DNA of 64,000 nt from Aquatica leii (taxonomy: Eukaryota > Arthropoda > Insecta > Coleoptera > Lampyridae). The stretch covers positions 19,791,533-19,855,532 of the forward strand of contig CM069439.1 in NCBI GenBank assembly GCA_035610365.1. The letters run 5' to 3'. Positions 22,508 through 34,780 of the stretch are shown here, piece after piece (position 1 is the stretch's first letter; each line of letters opens with the position of its first letter). Position numbers and translations under genes: made by a program. A model generated the notes under the pieces. That model did no database searches. It saw nothing but the letters and a program-made list of their open reading frames with translations, and was not told the origin of the DNA.

Positions 22508-23520
22508 ATTATTGTTTGTTTGTGTTTAGTTTGTTATCGATCTACTTGAGTTAGTAAAGAACAAACAACGTCAAGCTGTTTTTGATTAAATGTTTGTTTT
22601 TTTTAGTAAATTATTGTATTCAACTTGAATGTTTTGCTTTGTTTGGCATAAATCCAAATTTCGTATTTTGACTCGTTAGGTCAACTTCACTATATTTCTT
22701 TTTTTATTGTTCTATCTGTTATTAAGGCATTTTTATACTGTTATCCATTAATTAAAAGCTTGTCTACATTTTCAGATTGTTGCTTTTATAAGGTAATTTT
22801 AATTAAACAAAAAAATTGTCTTTGTAGGCTACAGTTTAACAACTTTTCAAAGTTTTATTTCTTTAAACTTGACATCTTTTTCTAGACGAGTTAGTTATTT
22901 TCCATATTTTGATAGCAGATTTTAATAGTACAAGCAAAAATATATTCTCGGAAAAAGAATTTGGCAACAAACAGAATAAGCAAAATCAGTGGTCAGAATG
23001 ATTATTTTAAATATGATGGCGATTGCGATAACCAATCATTTTCAAAAATTGCGATCTTTGATCACGTCGATATTCCCAAAAACCCCGGGACGAAGTTATA
23101 AGTTTTGAACGAGTGAACAAAAAAAAATAAAAAACTTGTGGATCACTAAAGAGTACTAAAAAAACTACATTCCTAGATAGTTTAGAACTTTCATGCAACG
23201 TGTTTTTAGGAGATAACCTCCTTTTTTAAATAGCAACCCATTTCGAGTTCCACCTTACTTTAAAATTAATGAAAAGAGAACTGGTAAATGGGAAAATAAA
23301 ACGTTTTAATGTTTTTTGTTTCTTACGATTTTTATAACAAATCTTCAAATTGTCGATTTTCTTTGGTCCCAAGTATCTGTAATTTATGTCTGAATTTTTG
23401 CTTTTACATAAATATAGAAAGAAATTAAAAAGTAATAATATAAAATACAGATGTTTTTTGTGATCGTGGCACCGTAACCTGTTATTTATAACATGGTTTT
23501 AATTACTGTTGCAGTGATGT
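22508..23520. other. AT-rich stretch without recognised features
   Basis: No motifs were recognised on either strand. The 63-codon open frame on the minus strand at 23007-23198 has no recognisable content. Confidence 0.4.
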
Positions 23521-23524
23521 ATTA

Positions 23525-24212
23525 ATTGAATTCTAAATCAATAGTCTAAAGAACTGTTTGAAGATTTCAAGAAGAGGGAACTGTGAAAGATCTTCCAAGA
23601 ACTGGCAGACCAAAATTGCAACAATTCGAGAAAAAACAGTGTTACTGTCTTTCATTGAAAAACTTTCAAATCAAGTCAAGTACATGAAATCTGTAAAAGT
23701 TATGTCCACAGAATGACAATTTTTCTTATAAATTTCACCTAGTTCAGGAATTGACGAAAGTGAAATTTGGAACCCTGTGAAATAGTACGTGAAAAAGGTG
23801 ATGTTGACAGAAATTCCTTTTAAATGTTGTTTTTTCTAATAAGGCTACTTTCTACTTGAATAGTATGGTTAATAGGCACACTTGTCGTCAGTAAGCTAAA
23901 AAATCCACGTTTAATACAAAAATATTGTACTCAGAGATCTAAGAAAGTTAAAATAAGTGTACCACTACAATCTCGTAATTAACATTACTCGATTTCTTTT
24001 GGGAGTTTTTTAAAATAGAGAGTATGCAACAAAACCAGAATTAATAAAGAATTTAAAAAAATTGCACACTTAAAGTAACCACCAACATCACTAAAGAATT
24101 CCTGATGGTTCAAAATTTTATTTACAAGCGTTTAAGTTCTGGCGTGACCAAAAAAGGTCGACAATTTGAAATCGCAATGAACGTGCAAAAAACATAACAT
24201 TTTATTTTTGTA
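23525..24212 (+). pseudogene. mariner-like transposase relic
   Basis: The plus strand reads FEDFKKRGTVKDLPRTGRPK, the end of the helix-turn-helix region of the mariner-like lineage. It continues with VVFSNKATFYLNSMVNRHTCR around the first catalytic position, where Asp is replaced by Asn, and LTLLDFFWE near the third. The tail is VQNFIYKRLSSGVTKKGRQFE. Central sequence is lost and frames shift repeatedly. A complete Tc1 element is inserted directly after it. Confidence 0.7.
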
Positions 24213-25567
24213 CACTGGGTTTCAAATAAAATGCACCACATAGAAGAAGTAGACGTGTAGGGCTGAAATTTTGTATGTAAAACTGTTATATATAAACTAA
24301 TAAATGATTACAGTTTGGAAAAAGCAACACAACGTTTTATTGAAAAAATGTCAATAATGTGTAACATGACCACGTGCTTGTATGCAAGAAGTTGCCCTTC
24401 TAGGCATGCTGGAAATAAGCTGATCTATTGCGTCCTGGGGTATTTCATCCCAGGCTATTTGAAGCTGTTGTCGCAATTCTTCTATAGTATTTGGAGGGTG
24501 AGCTAGATGACGTAGTTTTCTGTTCGTCATGTTCCAGACATGTTCCATTGGCGTTAAATCTGGCAATCTAGTAGGCCACGGTAGCAAATTTACGTCATTC
24601 TCTTTAAAAATTTTTTTACTTACTTGCTGCTACGTGCGGTCGCGCATTATCTTGTTGGAAGATGGCTTCTGGACGTTATTGAAGAAGAGATAGAAAAACT
24701 GGTTCTAAGACGTTGTCGATATAACGTCAAGCATTTAACGGCTTTTCCAATAAATGCCACCGCAAACCATTACACCAGGTGTTAAGCTAGTATGTCTTCG
24801 TTGTACAAACTGTAAATCGTAGCGTTGTCCTCTAGGTCTCCGCATACGTGTACGTTTGTTTGAGTGCCATAAACAGAACCTAGACTTTTAAAAAAATAAT
24901 GTTGTTCCATTCATGTAATGTTGTCTGGCTTGGCCGTGTTAGAGGAATACGAAAGTTTGGTCAATATGATCGCAATCCAAAAAATCGGATAAAACAGTAC
25001 TCATAGGGACTCTGCGACCAACTTCTCGTATCCAGTTTATTCCAACTGATTGTGATGGTTCCCGATGATCTTCAACGCCACTTCTTAACAGTGGATCTTC
25101 TCGTTCATGAGTGACTCTGGGTCGTCCAGTACCTCTACGTCGTGTTTGCAATTGTTCTTTCTGCCATCCTAGACATGTTTTTAATATTGTTAAATGAATA
25201 CGTCCTAATCTTCCTGCGATTTTACGATATCTCAACCCAGTTTCTTGCATACCAATAATTCGCCCTCTCTCAAAAGGCGTTAATTGTTGAAAATTACTTC
25301 CTCTGCAAACTCATGGCATTCTGACACTTACAAACAATGACAACTGATAACTAGATCTAAAAAAATCTGAAAAACTACAACGATAAGGGTTTAGAAATAA
25401 AAGTATAAGAAGCGCGGAGATGTTGATAACACCATGTATATTTTTTGAATACATCAACATTTTCATTCCAAATTTAAATCATTTATTTGTCCATATATAA
25501 CATACAAAATTTTAGCTCTTCACGTCTACTTCTTTTATGTGGTGCATTTTATTTGAAACCACCAGTG
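24213..25567 (-). mobile_element. Tc1-family element with both ends
   Basis: TIRs start CACTGGGTTTCAAATAAAAT on the left (24213) and are inverted as ATTTTATTTGAAACCACCAGTG on the right (ending 25567). TA duplications lie at 24211-24212 and 25568-25569. The TIRs extend at least 60 bp. The interior encodes a Tc1-like transposase on the minus strand. At 1355 bp it is near the usual full length of the family. Confidence 0.9.
24351..25260 (-). pseudogene. Tc1-like transposase with frameshifts
   Basis: The N-terminal paired-like helix-turn-helix is seen in ETGLRYRKIAGRLGR and RRRGTGRPRVT. A FQQDNARPHVA block at about 24630 marks the second catalytic Asp. LPWPTRLPDLTPMEHVW carries the final Glu of the DD34E triad, followed by AWDEIPQDAIDQLISSMPRR. 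The N-terminal third (24939-25250) and C-terminal part (24351-24587) are each open, but the middle is frameshifted. It is an inactive but fairly recent copy. Confidence 0.85.
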
Positions 25568-25589
25568 TAGATATCGGGTTTTAGTTTAT

Positions 25590-27030
25590 GGGGATATAAT
25601 TCTCTTTTTTTATTACCTTTAAAAGAAAGTAAAACTTGACCAGGGTTGCTATTTAAAAATGTTGAGGTGGTCATCTCTAAAAAAACTCCATGTTGCATGG
25701 TAGTTCTAAACTATTTAAAAATGTAGTTTTTATGAATCTTTAGTGATCGGCAAATTTTTATTCTTTGCTCGTTCAAAACTCCGTCCTGGGAATTTTTGTA
25801 TACAAAACAATGATAACCAACCGCGTAATGATGGTCCCAAAGCCCGGTTTGAATTTGAGCCGGACCAAGAAAAACAGTTTGAGCTAGGCTTTGGGTGTGT
25901 ATTTTCCGAACTTTGGGTCGGGCCGAGATCACATTCACGTGCTTTTTGGGCTAACCCGATTTTGAATTGTATTAAAAATTGCTAGTTTTAATTTATCACC
26001 GTTCACAATTGAATTTAATTTATATTATGTCAAATTTTCGTATCAAGTAATTACATAAATACGAATATCTAAGCAATTTGGAAACGCGGATCACGAAGCT
26101 GTTTAACACACACTTGGTTTCTTGCTTTGACTATCTGTTTTTTTAGGTTGGACCAAAAAGCAAAATTTTTGAGACGATCATCGATCAAAATCGACATAAT
26201 GTTCAAACTAAAAAAATATAATCAAAGCTTTTTCTGATATTCGGATGAGCTAACGCTCGGATTGCAAGTTATCGAGAGGAAAAACTTTATCATAAAACAT
26301 TTTGCAGAATAAAAAGTCGGGCCCGATTCGAAACCCGGCTCAATTTTGGACCGGGTCATAGAAAAATAATTCGGGTCAGGTTTTGGACCGGTTATAGAGT
26401 TTTTAGATTTGAGATGCGCCAGATTCCATCCCTACGTATAATATTGCGAGTGTAGAAATGAAATCAATACTCTTAATTATTGCGGAGCTCAAATAAAATC
26501 AAACCAATAGAAAATATGAGACAAATCTTTTCTGTAAATTAAAAATTTTTGTGTAAGTAGGATATTAACCTTTTTGATTTTAACTTTTTCCGTGAGAATT
26601 TTAACATACATTTCAAAAATAAATAATTCCAAATAAAGAGCAGGTTGAAATTTAATTGATCCTTAATAGCTACAATGTTAATACCATGAGTTAGTTCTGA
26701 AAAGAACTGTATTGTCTAAATAAGAATAACAAAAAGTGCAAAATACAGATAGGGTTAAGAAAAGCAAGTCAGGTGTATCATAAGAAAACCAAACCGGAAT
26801 GATAACCGCGCAGTTGCTCTACCCGGACACGAGATACTTGTAAAGTTGTATGTAATAATATCGTAGTACTTTCTTTTTTAAAGTAAAATTGATTACCTAT
26901 ATATTAAAAGTGTTTGCTGAATATTTTTTTTTACCTTAGTTCTGAAAAAAAGATCACAAAATGATTGATTTTTAAGCCTCGCCGATCATCCTCAATTAAA
27001 TGATCGCAATCATCGATCGTTGAAAAATCT
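25590..27030. other. non-coding stretch with diverged CCGGGTTCGGG-type repeats
   Basis: Blocks near 25850-25960 and 26310-26410 are rich in variants of CGGGTC and CCCGGTT (for example GGACCGGGTCATAG and GGGTCGGGCCGAG) in otherwise AT-rich DNA. The two blocks face each other loosely and could be the ends of an old non-autonomous element. No gene is seen. Confidence 0.35.
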
Positions 27031-27034
27031 GTTT

Positions 27035-27290
27035 GATTGAAACACAAAATGGCATTCAAGGGTTTTCAAGGTTGCTGATTATGATTTTGATGTTATGATT
27101 TTAAAAATTCAAAAAGGCGTATCCAAAATGACAAAAAAATTAAAAACGTTAGTTTGATTGGAACAACAATTGATATATAGGAATTTGTAAGGTTGCTGAT
27201 TATGAGTTTGGGCTTGTTTTTACAATTCAAAATTGCAAATCCAAAAATACTTACAAATAAAAAATAGTTTATTTGTTCTTTCTTCCATTT
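27035..27290 (+). repeat. two-unit tandem repeat of about 120 bp
   Basis: The block CAAGGTTGCTGATTATGATTT at about 27068 recurs as TAAGGTTGCTGATTATGAGTT at about 27188, with flanking similarity (AAAATTCAAAAAGGCGTATCC compared with ACAATTCAAAATTGCAAATCC). The units are well diverged, so the duplication is old. Confidence 0.55.
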
Positions 27291-28595
27291 ATATTCCAAA
27301 AGTTGCATGTATATGTACATATTATTTTAATCGCTATAGTCTTGCGTCGTATTCGTGTTCACAGATTGGCAATGGTGCTCATTTAACTATGAGATCACGG
27401 AAAATTTTGCAGTTTCTAAGCAATAATTTTGCTTTTTTTTGCAGTTTTACATTTTCTTTTTCTTCTATTGATCGCGCTTGCCATTTATTCGTATTCAGTT
27501 TATACCCTAAATGTATTTTTGACTTTACCGTCAATCATCATCAAGAGAAGCTTGAAATTAACAGTAGCATTTTTTCCGTCGATAATGTCATTTATAAGAC
27601 AAGTGTAGCTATCTGATCTTTGACGTAGTTTTTTTTTCTTCAAAGTTAAAGTACCGTTTTTGCAATTATATTGCGATTTATTATTGTAGAGAAAAATCTT
27701 GGAGAAGACGGATTTGGAGTTTGCCAAATCATCAGATTTTTATCGTTACTGCTGGTTATTCTCAATGGTCAAGTTATGTTGATAAAATACTTGCATCTGG
27801 CGTATCCTCGTCTTCAAACTTTTGTTTGAGATGTTATGTGGTGCAATAACCATTGAAGCAGAACTTCCGCTAGATATCGTGGCGGATAAAATCAAGCTTT
27901 AGCAACCAAAACTTTACTATAGAAAGGGTAAACTTTAGCGTTGTTTTGTAATTCTTTTCGGCAAATCAACTAATCCGTTTTCTAGTAATTTTTTCTTTAC
28001 AACAAAAGTTATTAACACACCACGAGAACATACGTGCGAGACGGGTGCTCAGCTGGCTGAGCTTAACCTGGTGTTATATAATGCAGACGGTATAACTGAC
28101 TACCGGTTTGCACCGAGGTGCAGTAGAGCCCTCTCTACGAGATTACAAAGTACTTCAAAACTCCAAACCTCATGTTTTTTACTTTTGTTTTCGTTTTTTA
28201 GAAATCGGCACACTGTGCATATGCCTATAAATATTAGAATATGAACCTAATAATTGTTTTTCACGTTTTGCTTGTCCGTAATAAGCAAAATTTTTTTCTG
28301 CAGTTTTTGGTCATTAATGGTATTGGCAACAGATATTTCCGCTTATCAACTTTTGTGTCATTCCAATTTATCATGTTTTTTCGTTTTCTTATTAAAGCAA
28401 ACTTCGTGAGTTTCTCTTCCTTAGAAGATAAATGGCAGTTTTTACAATTGAACCTCTATTTGATTACGTTCTCTATTAGCAAATAAAGTTTTTAAAATCG
28501 TCAAAAAATATCTCGAATGCCAATTGGTGATAGCGTCAGTTTTCTCATATTTATCTCATTTGAATCCGTAGATGAAACATGAATCTACGAATACG
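27291..28595. other. non-coding stretch without recognised genes
   Basis: Open frames of 75-127 codons occur on both strands (for example 27233-27616) but overlap each other and show no motif. A GCTCAGCTGG sequence at about 28048 resembles a Pol III A box but lacks a convincing B box downstream. Confidence 0.35.
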
Positions 28596-28763
28596 AATAT
28601 CGGAAGGTGTTGAAAACAAACACAATATTACCTACGTAATATAATGAACAAGGTTTATTACAATTTTCAAAAATAAGAATACATACATAAATAATAAGAA
28701 AATAAAAAAAACACAAATAATTAGTATTCTAGGTACATATTAAACGAGAATATGAGAATAATT

Positions 28764-28862
28764 CACCGATTGTTTGTATTTAACATTTGTTCATGAAATG
28801 CCTGAGAATTGTTTCCTATAACCTCTTCATCGCTGGAAGATGATGAATCAGTAACACCAATG
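28764..28862 (-). CDS. possible C-terminal segment of the 2.3-kb unit protein, copy 1
   Basis: The minus strand gives GVTDSSSSSDEEVIGNNSQ and ends NTNNR then a TGA stop. The corresponding sequence in copy 2 (58683-58800) gives GVADSSSSSDKEVMGNNSQ with a TGA at the same position. An acidic-serine tail ending in the same stop in both copies suggests a real C-terminus, perhaps of the same protein through a splice or after frame damage. There is no family assignment. Confidence 0.35.
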
Positions 28863-29051
28863 ACAATGACTCATAGAGAACTTTTTGTTATAAAAAATTA
28901 TGAGCAAGACCGTTCATTACCAAGAATTTCTGCGCGCTGATAAAACATAGGTTTCAGTGACATATCTAAAGAGAAACCCGATCTTAAATCCATGCACTTG
29001 AACACACATCATGGCATGTAAATAGGTCGGCGTCACTAATTTTTTCTATTT

Positions 29052-29369
29052 TTATAGTTCAATTTGTCTGTCCTTTATCTCTCCAAGAGGAACGGAAATT
29101 GTGCTCGGGATTGAATTAGTATTAGAGACACTAAATCCAAACAGTCCCGGCTGTTGTTTCCCAATTATAGCTTTAGTAGTATGTAATAATTTAGTGCGAA
29201 ATAATTGCAAACTGGAGAGTACATCTTTTATAGAAAATTTTTCTAGAGAAGCACAAAAATTGGTATTTGGACTGTGTTGGTAAGGCTTAGCTTTTCTTTT
29301 CCAAGTGATGTACGGTAAGAAACACAAAGCAAGCAACAAAATCTCAAAACATCGAACTTTATTTGACAC
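29052..29369 (-). CDS. unidentified short protein of the 2.3-kb unit, copy 1
   Basis: This is a 105-codon frame on the minus strand. It reads a hydrophobic block (CFEILLLALCFLP) near the N-terminus, then polar sequence with YQHSPNTNFCASLEKFS, LSSLQLFRTKLLHTTK and KQQPGLFGFSVSNTN. The second copy at 58915-59298 keeps the frame open with mostly conservative changes and one in-frame 3-bp indel (AIIG against ATG), which suggests past protein-level selection. Here a stop and frameshift follow IEL, while copy 2 continues through KWKISDAGLFTC. The hydrophobic block could be a signal peptide if a Met just upstream is used. The function is unknown. Confidence 0.45.
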   Translation of the reverse strand: MSNKVRCFEILLLALCFLPYITWKRKAKPYQHSPNTNFCASLEKFSIKDVLSSLQLFRTKLLHTTKAIIGKQQPGLFGFSVSNTNSIPSTISVPLGEIKDRQIEL

Positions 29370-30360
29370 AAAATATTTTCAAGGGAAAAAGTCACCTTCG
29401 CAAAGCTCAAATAATAACATTGCGCTCACAAGCATGTTATGCGAAGAAAGGTCGAAAAATGATTCACCTGCACTGACTCATTTTCTGCTGGCTTAGTAGA
29501 AGTGGAACTTTCAGAAATTTGATTGAATACGCTTGGATTAAAGAAATTCTTCAGTGATTAAATAAACAATTTATATCGCGTGATTCCTTACAATTGCTTC
29601 ACCACACTCTAACTAACTGATGCGCATTTTTAAAAAAACAACAAAACTAAATGATTACTGGATTTTACCCGAGTTTTATGGCGGTTCACAGTTCTACAGC
29701 TTCTAAGATTATGACACGATTCGAGCTACGTTGCCACATCCTTTCAGATGTAAAAGTTGCAAAGTGGAGACTTCATCTTTGGAATACTGCATCCACAGTT
29801 TAAAAATTGAATTTTTTTGAACAGTTTGCGTTTGCGATTCTTTGTCATATCTAAATAAACCATACAGCAGATTGGACCAGCAATAAAAACATTTTGCGAT
29901 GCAAAATAATCGACATGCGTTTTTATTAAATTCTCTTTTTTTTAATGATTCTATATTAAACAAATGCGGTACTGACTATAAAAAAGCATTAAAGAGATAA
30001 ACTTTACTTTAACATGAATCCTTTTTCTAGTCTTAACAGATTTATAACGCTAATAATCTTTACAATTGTTTGACTGTTGCTACAATTTCGACATTCTAAA
30101 TCTACTCAAATTTTATTTTACCTGCTTTCGTTCTATGTTGATAACTTTACAGTGAAATTGTTTTTGATTTGAACTAGTAATTACTGATAGTTTTTATTAT
30201 AAAATTTTATAAATCAGGTGACCACCGCGGTTTTTTTTTTGCTGCTAAGGGCAGCTTTGTCGATGTCGTAATATTACACCAGTAATCGAAACTGCCACAA
30301 TGTTTATATTAAAATGATTTGCTTAATAATTTAAAGTAACCAATAAACCATTACCCTAAA

Positions 30361-30615
30361 ACGGTGCAAGATAGAAAAAAGTTGCACATAAACATTTTTA
30401 TAGAGGACAAAATTTACTATAAAAAAGTCGGCGGAAAGATACAATTACGTTCAATTGTGTAGAAGATACAAGTGTGCAAAGTTGCACGAAAATTACATTA
30501 AAATTCTTTAACTCTTAAACTATTAGATATAATTATACACCCCCGCCGACTTTTTTGTAGTAAATTTTGTGCTCAATACATTTTTTTATGTGCAATTTTT
30601 ATCTATATTTTACCG
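30361..30615. repeat. palindrome in the 2.3-kb unit, copy 1
   Basis: The left arm 30361-30434 (ACGGTGCAAGATAG through AAAAGTCGGCGG) is inverted at 30542-30615 (CCGCCGACTTTTTTGTAG through TTTTACCGT). Spacing is about 107 bp. The arms match at most positions. In copy 2 the same loop holds a hAT insertion. It is either an old MITE or a functional end structure of the element. Confidence 0.75.
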
Positions 30616-30880
30616 TCTTTGCAGCGTACAAGGCAGAAGCTCGCGCGGATCTAGTTCTGCAATTACTATAATCATTTTTCATCACTGCTAAGTGAAATTA
30701 AGACTTATTGCATCTTTAAAACATAAAACAAATCATAAGGAATATCTTGTTTAATAATAAAAAAGTAAAATTGGGCACCACCGCAAGTTCCAGATTTGTT
30801 TCATCTGAGCGTTTCATCGTTTCGTTACACGAGCCTTCAAATCAAGCTCTTTATAAGTGTTTTCAACACTAAAACAAATC

Positions 30881-32160
30881 AAATAAATAAATAAACAGTC
30901 GATAAATATGATAATGTAAGTATTTAAATTACTGTAGTTTTCTTGTAACAGTTTCGTCAAACGTGAAACAACTATGGGATAAGTGTCACGTTATTTATTG
31001 TAGAAATCACAGCATATTTTATATAAATTTCTCTTACGATACAAATTAATTTTTCTCTACTTTATTGTATATGACGTAGGATTAAAGTTATTGGCGCCAA
31101 CCAGACACGATGTTAAGAAAGTTTGTAATAGAATCATACCATTTATCTAAAATCGGAATTAATATCTAAATTTCTTGTAGAGGAAGTAATTAAAAGTTAA
31201 AACAAAGAAAGGAGGTTACTAGGATTAGTGCATCGCAGCTTTAAATTAGAATAGGGAACCTCGTAAACAACGTGATCTGTAATTAATGAAAACTGCAACC
31301 ATTTCTTAACAAAAGATGACTAAACAGGGTATATTAAATAAAATTTAATTATTAGTAATGGGTTTATTTTTATTAAAAAAATGGGAACATTATTTTTCGT
31401 TGTTTGGAAAAATTAAAAACGACATTTTTTTTGTTAATATATTTATAGCATTCTTTTATTTTTGTATTCTTTTTTGAGGCATTATTTTTTCAATAAACCA
31501 CTAACTTCTGAATAAAAACAATTAAATTAGTTATTTGTTGTTTTTTAAATTAAAGCATTACTAACAGAATAAACCAATCCTAATAATGTTTCTCAAAGTT
31601 TGTGGTTTAATAAAATGTTAGGTTAAAAACGGTATTTTGTATTTTGGCGTTTTTACGTACTGTTTGTATTGCATTAAAAACAATATAATTTTTTAATTTA
31701 AAAACAGAGTTTTTCTTACAAAGCACATCTCGAGCAGTTAAGCTTGACAGATAATATGCGCAAAAGCTAGAAAGAAAAAGTCGTCGTGTATAAAAAAATA
31801 TTTTTGTTATCTTTATTTAAGTCAGTTTAATTATTATGTCTACCATTTTTCAGATTAGCAAGATTTTTGGTCAAATTTTTTTGCGTTTTTGCAGTTGCAG
31901 TTGCAAAAAAATCATAACACAATCTAAGTTTGATGAAAACCTTTTTTCTTGCATCATTTAATTATATATAAAATTGCACGGCGCGGTATCAAGTTTTACA
32001 AATGTTTGCTAACAATTTATTTATTCAGAAAATCAAGGTTGTCATGTAATGAGAGTGAGGGAAAACAATTAATTGTGTAAATTGTTAAGCTTCAAATAAG
32101 TATACATTTTATCAAAACTACTGCTTTAATTGACGGTGCTGTGAGTTTGTTAAACGGTTT
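30881..32160. other. AT-rich stretch without recognised features
   Basis: No coding or repeat signal was recognised apart from poly-A/T runs and a TGCAGTTGCAGTTGCA short repeat at about 31893. Confidence 0.4.
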
Positions 32161-32164
32161 GTAA

Positions 32165-33015
32165 TATATACTGACTTCCAGAAAAACTGCAACACCTAGA
32201 AGTTGTTGAACGGTTTTATTGAAATTTTTGGGAAACGTCTATTTTTATGAAACAAAGGGATTTTGCAGCCTCTGAAGATATGGAAGCCCAACTGGTTGTA
32301 GCACATTAACTGCGTTTAGGTTGCCGTCAATTAAGACCAGGGGTGATCTGCTACCATAACATATTGCATCCATATCATAACTCCTTGAGTGAGGGCTGTG
32401 TTGCGTTCCACAAAAAATGTTGGATGTTTACGTTCTCCACTCATCCGTCTGACCCTCCTACCACCATCGTGGGCCTACAAGCAAAATCAGGACTCATCAC
32501 TAAACACAATTTGATGCCGTTCTTGCACCCAATTAACCCTTTTGTTGGTCCACTTTAGTCTGCGTAGACGGTGGAGTGGTGTAAGGGGAAGACATAAAAG
32601 TGGACGATATGAACGCAACCCATAGGATCTTATCCGAGGATAAACAGATGACATTGACATTCTGAGTCCTATACCTCTCATCCAATCTTTTGCAATTGAT
32701 CGAGTTGTTGAAAATCTGTCTCTTGTGGCCAAAGCTCTTAAGCAACGTTCTTCGCGATTTGTAGTCCTCCGAGGACGTCCAAATCCACAGCGACGATGTA
32801 GAACCCCTTCTTCGAACCATTTGGACTAACATCTCAATACCGATAAAACTTTTCGGTTTACACGACGAGCAATTTCTCTTAGCGTAAGTCCGGCCTCTCT
32901 CATACCAATAATACGGCCACATTTAAAATCACTTAATTGGATAAAATGTTTATGTTGACGTACTCTTGGCATTGTTGTCAAGCTAAGAATGAAATTGTGA
33001 ACAAACAACAACAAT
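32165..33015 (-). pseudogene. Tc1-like transposase relic, truncated at the 3' end
   Basis: The minus strand starts at about 32980 with MPRVRQHKHFIQLSDFKCGR, then MREAGLTLREIARRVNRK (first helix-turn-helix), CGFGRPRRT, ALATRDRFSTTRSIAKDW (second), and LKWTNKRVNWVQERHQIVFSDES at the first catalytic Asp. After a stop, degraded sequence continues (ERKHPTFFVERNTALTQGVM) to the end of recognisable coding at about 32290. The left end carries CTGACTTCCAGAAAAACTGC (32170), a Tc1-type TIR; its partner was not found on the right. The DQDN and final Glu blocks are missing. Confidence 0.8.
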
Positions 33016-33019
33016 TTGC

Positions 33020-33515
33020 AAACTTAAGAATTACTAAATGGTCTACTACTTCAAATTTATTGTTACTACATATGTTACTATGGAAACAACAGGAAAAAAA
33101 CTACTGGCTAGATTTTATTCAAATTTTAATCATCACTTTGTTTTATGAAAATAAAAACTCCAGACAAAACCGCGTTTGTTAATGTGACATTTGAATTCAA
33201 GAGCAGTAAACAGTTTTTAGGTTTTAGCATAAGAAAAGAAGCAAACGGCCAAATATTTTATTAATTCAGTTGATCGTGCTTGTCGATTTTCAGTATTATA
33301 TAAAAAATATAAGTTGATAAGCAAGTACGATTAGTTTTCACATAATAAATCAAACAGTCAATAGTTATTTATTTAATAAGTACTATTTTAATTTTTTATT
33401 GAGTTTTTTTTATATCTTTTCTTTCGTGCTACATCTACAATACGCTTACAAATCACACTCCTTGTATGTCGCATATTGTGAGATAGTATCTAGTCTAGAT
33501 AAGTAACATCATCTA
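33020..33515. other. AT-rich stretch without recognised features
   Basis: No motif was recognised. It separates the Tc1 relic from the inverted copy of the 1.17-kb element. Confidence 0.4.
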
Positions 33516-33519
33516 ATAC

Positions 33520-34454
33520 TGCTGGCCTTTTTTATAAATATACTTAAAATTTATTAAACTTTCTCTTTTACAAATATTTAATCATTTACTGGCGAGCCTG
33601 ATTTAAATTTATTCCAATTTCTAATGTATTCGTGTTATTGTACACATATTTTTTGTGAGTGGCAAGTTTATTTCAAATGTAACTTGCTTTTATATTTCTT
33701 TGTTTTCATTATCTTTTTAAATACAATAAAACGTGATACTGATGTTTTTTTAGCAAGACCAACGTTTTCAGATTTGTGCACCTTTATGATCGTTAGAGAT
33801 ATTTACTTCTATCATTTAAAACCGAAACTGCCGATGATGAGCTTTTGTTATATTATTTTCATACCACTAATGAAGTAGCCTTTTTTATAATTTTTGAAAA
33901 AATATTAGGATTATTATTGAAGTAGTTAAATTTTTTAGTTATGTTAGAAACATGTTTGATATGCTGACGAAGTAAATATATAAATTTATGATAAATTAAT
34001 TTAAAGCTTAATTCAACTGCAAATCTTGATCACGGAACGAGACGTATAAGCACAAATTACTACGTCAAAATATTTGAAATGTTGATCAATTATCACTATG
34101 TTCTTCTTACACAAATCTTAAATGTTACCGATTTATAAAAATATCGTTTATTAATTAATTTTCAGTTACGATAATTTTATTACTTGCATGTAACTATTTA
34201 TATTAAATAAATGAGTACATAACTCGTTCTTATAAATACTCGATAAACGAAATCTTGGACTTCATAGTAATTTAAGTGCTGCATTGCAACATTACTATAA
34301 CGAAAATCAAGATTTTGCAGTAATCTACAGTTAACAAAGTGGTTAATTAATATGCTGACCAACAGATGGATTGATGCTAATTTCCTAGCGGCGAGCATAC
34401 TTACGACACGACATACATTGCATCGCAAAGTTCAAGTAAATACTACAATCAACA
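33520..34454. mobile_element. 1.17-kb TIR element, copy 2 (inverted, truncated)
   Basis: The reverse complement of this stretch follows 21331-22430 block by block: the TIR (ATACTACAATCAAC ends at 34453), the AATATCGTTTATTAATTAATT block at 34140, the ACGAGACGTATAAGCACAAAT block at 34040 and the GGCAAGTTTATTTCAAATGT block at 33661. The distal TIR is not found, so this copy is truncated or rearranged at its left end. The pair is inverted and about 12 kb apart. Confidence 0.7.
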
Positions 34455-34740
34455 GTAAAAGTATGTAACATGCCTTCTCTGCTAAAATTTATATGCAAAT
34501 GATTAAAAAAACAACTTTATTGAAGCACATATCAAACTACACTTCAACTTAGTTTTGTGTTATTTCCAGTTTTTTCTTTACAAATATAAGCAAATAATCC
34601 TCATATACAGGAAAACAGATACTTAAAAAATTCAAAATTAGTGCATTCTTCAATGAAAAAATACGGTTCATTTGCTCCACGATGACATATAGTTATGCAG
34701 ATTTAACAGGTTGCTTTTTAACACGCTTTTATTAGTTCGG

Positions 34741-34748
34741 GATGTATG

Positions 34749-34779
<31 letters not shown>

Positions 34780-34780
34780 C
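34741..34780 (+). repeat. (ATGT)n microsatellite
   Basis: About nine units of TATG/ATGT occur without interruption, followed by TAACGGAATCTTTGAGC. The sequence after the array (GAAACTTTGCATGCG) resembles non-coding element DNA often seen beside such arrays in insects, but it was not assigned. Confidence 0.9.

Larger units (their letters stand above)
28600..30880. repeat. 2.3-kb repeat unit, copy 1
   Basis: The whole stretch is repeated in the same orientation at 58568-63530 (with insertions there). Homology starts at ATCGGAAGGTGTTGAAAACA on the left and stops just after GTGTTTTCAACACTAAAAC on the right. The shared GTGTTGAAAACA and its inverse make a short terminal inverted repeat, which suggests a DNA element rather than a segmental duplication. 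It contains a short reading frame on the minus strand and an internal palindrome. Compared with copy 2, the segment 29735-29960 is unrelated. Confidence 0.75.

Noticed and set aside
27233-27616. 127-codon plus-strand frame
   Set aside because: No motif, overlapping frames on both strands, and AT-rich codon content; no splice or promoter context.
28035-28140. Possible tRNA-derived SINE head (GCTCAGCTGG A-box-like block)
   Set aside because: The downstream GGTTTGCACC is a poor B box, cloverleaf pairing could not be drawn, and no second copy was seen.
34198-34428. 76-codon minus-strand frame as a gene
   Set aside because: It lies within the inverted copy of the 1.17-kb element, and the corresponding frame in the other copy is not conserved.
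34741-34780. Telomere-like or CRISPR-like repeat
   Set aside because: It is a plain 4-bp microsatellite; there are no spacers and no arthropod telomere units (TTAGG) in arrays.
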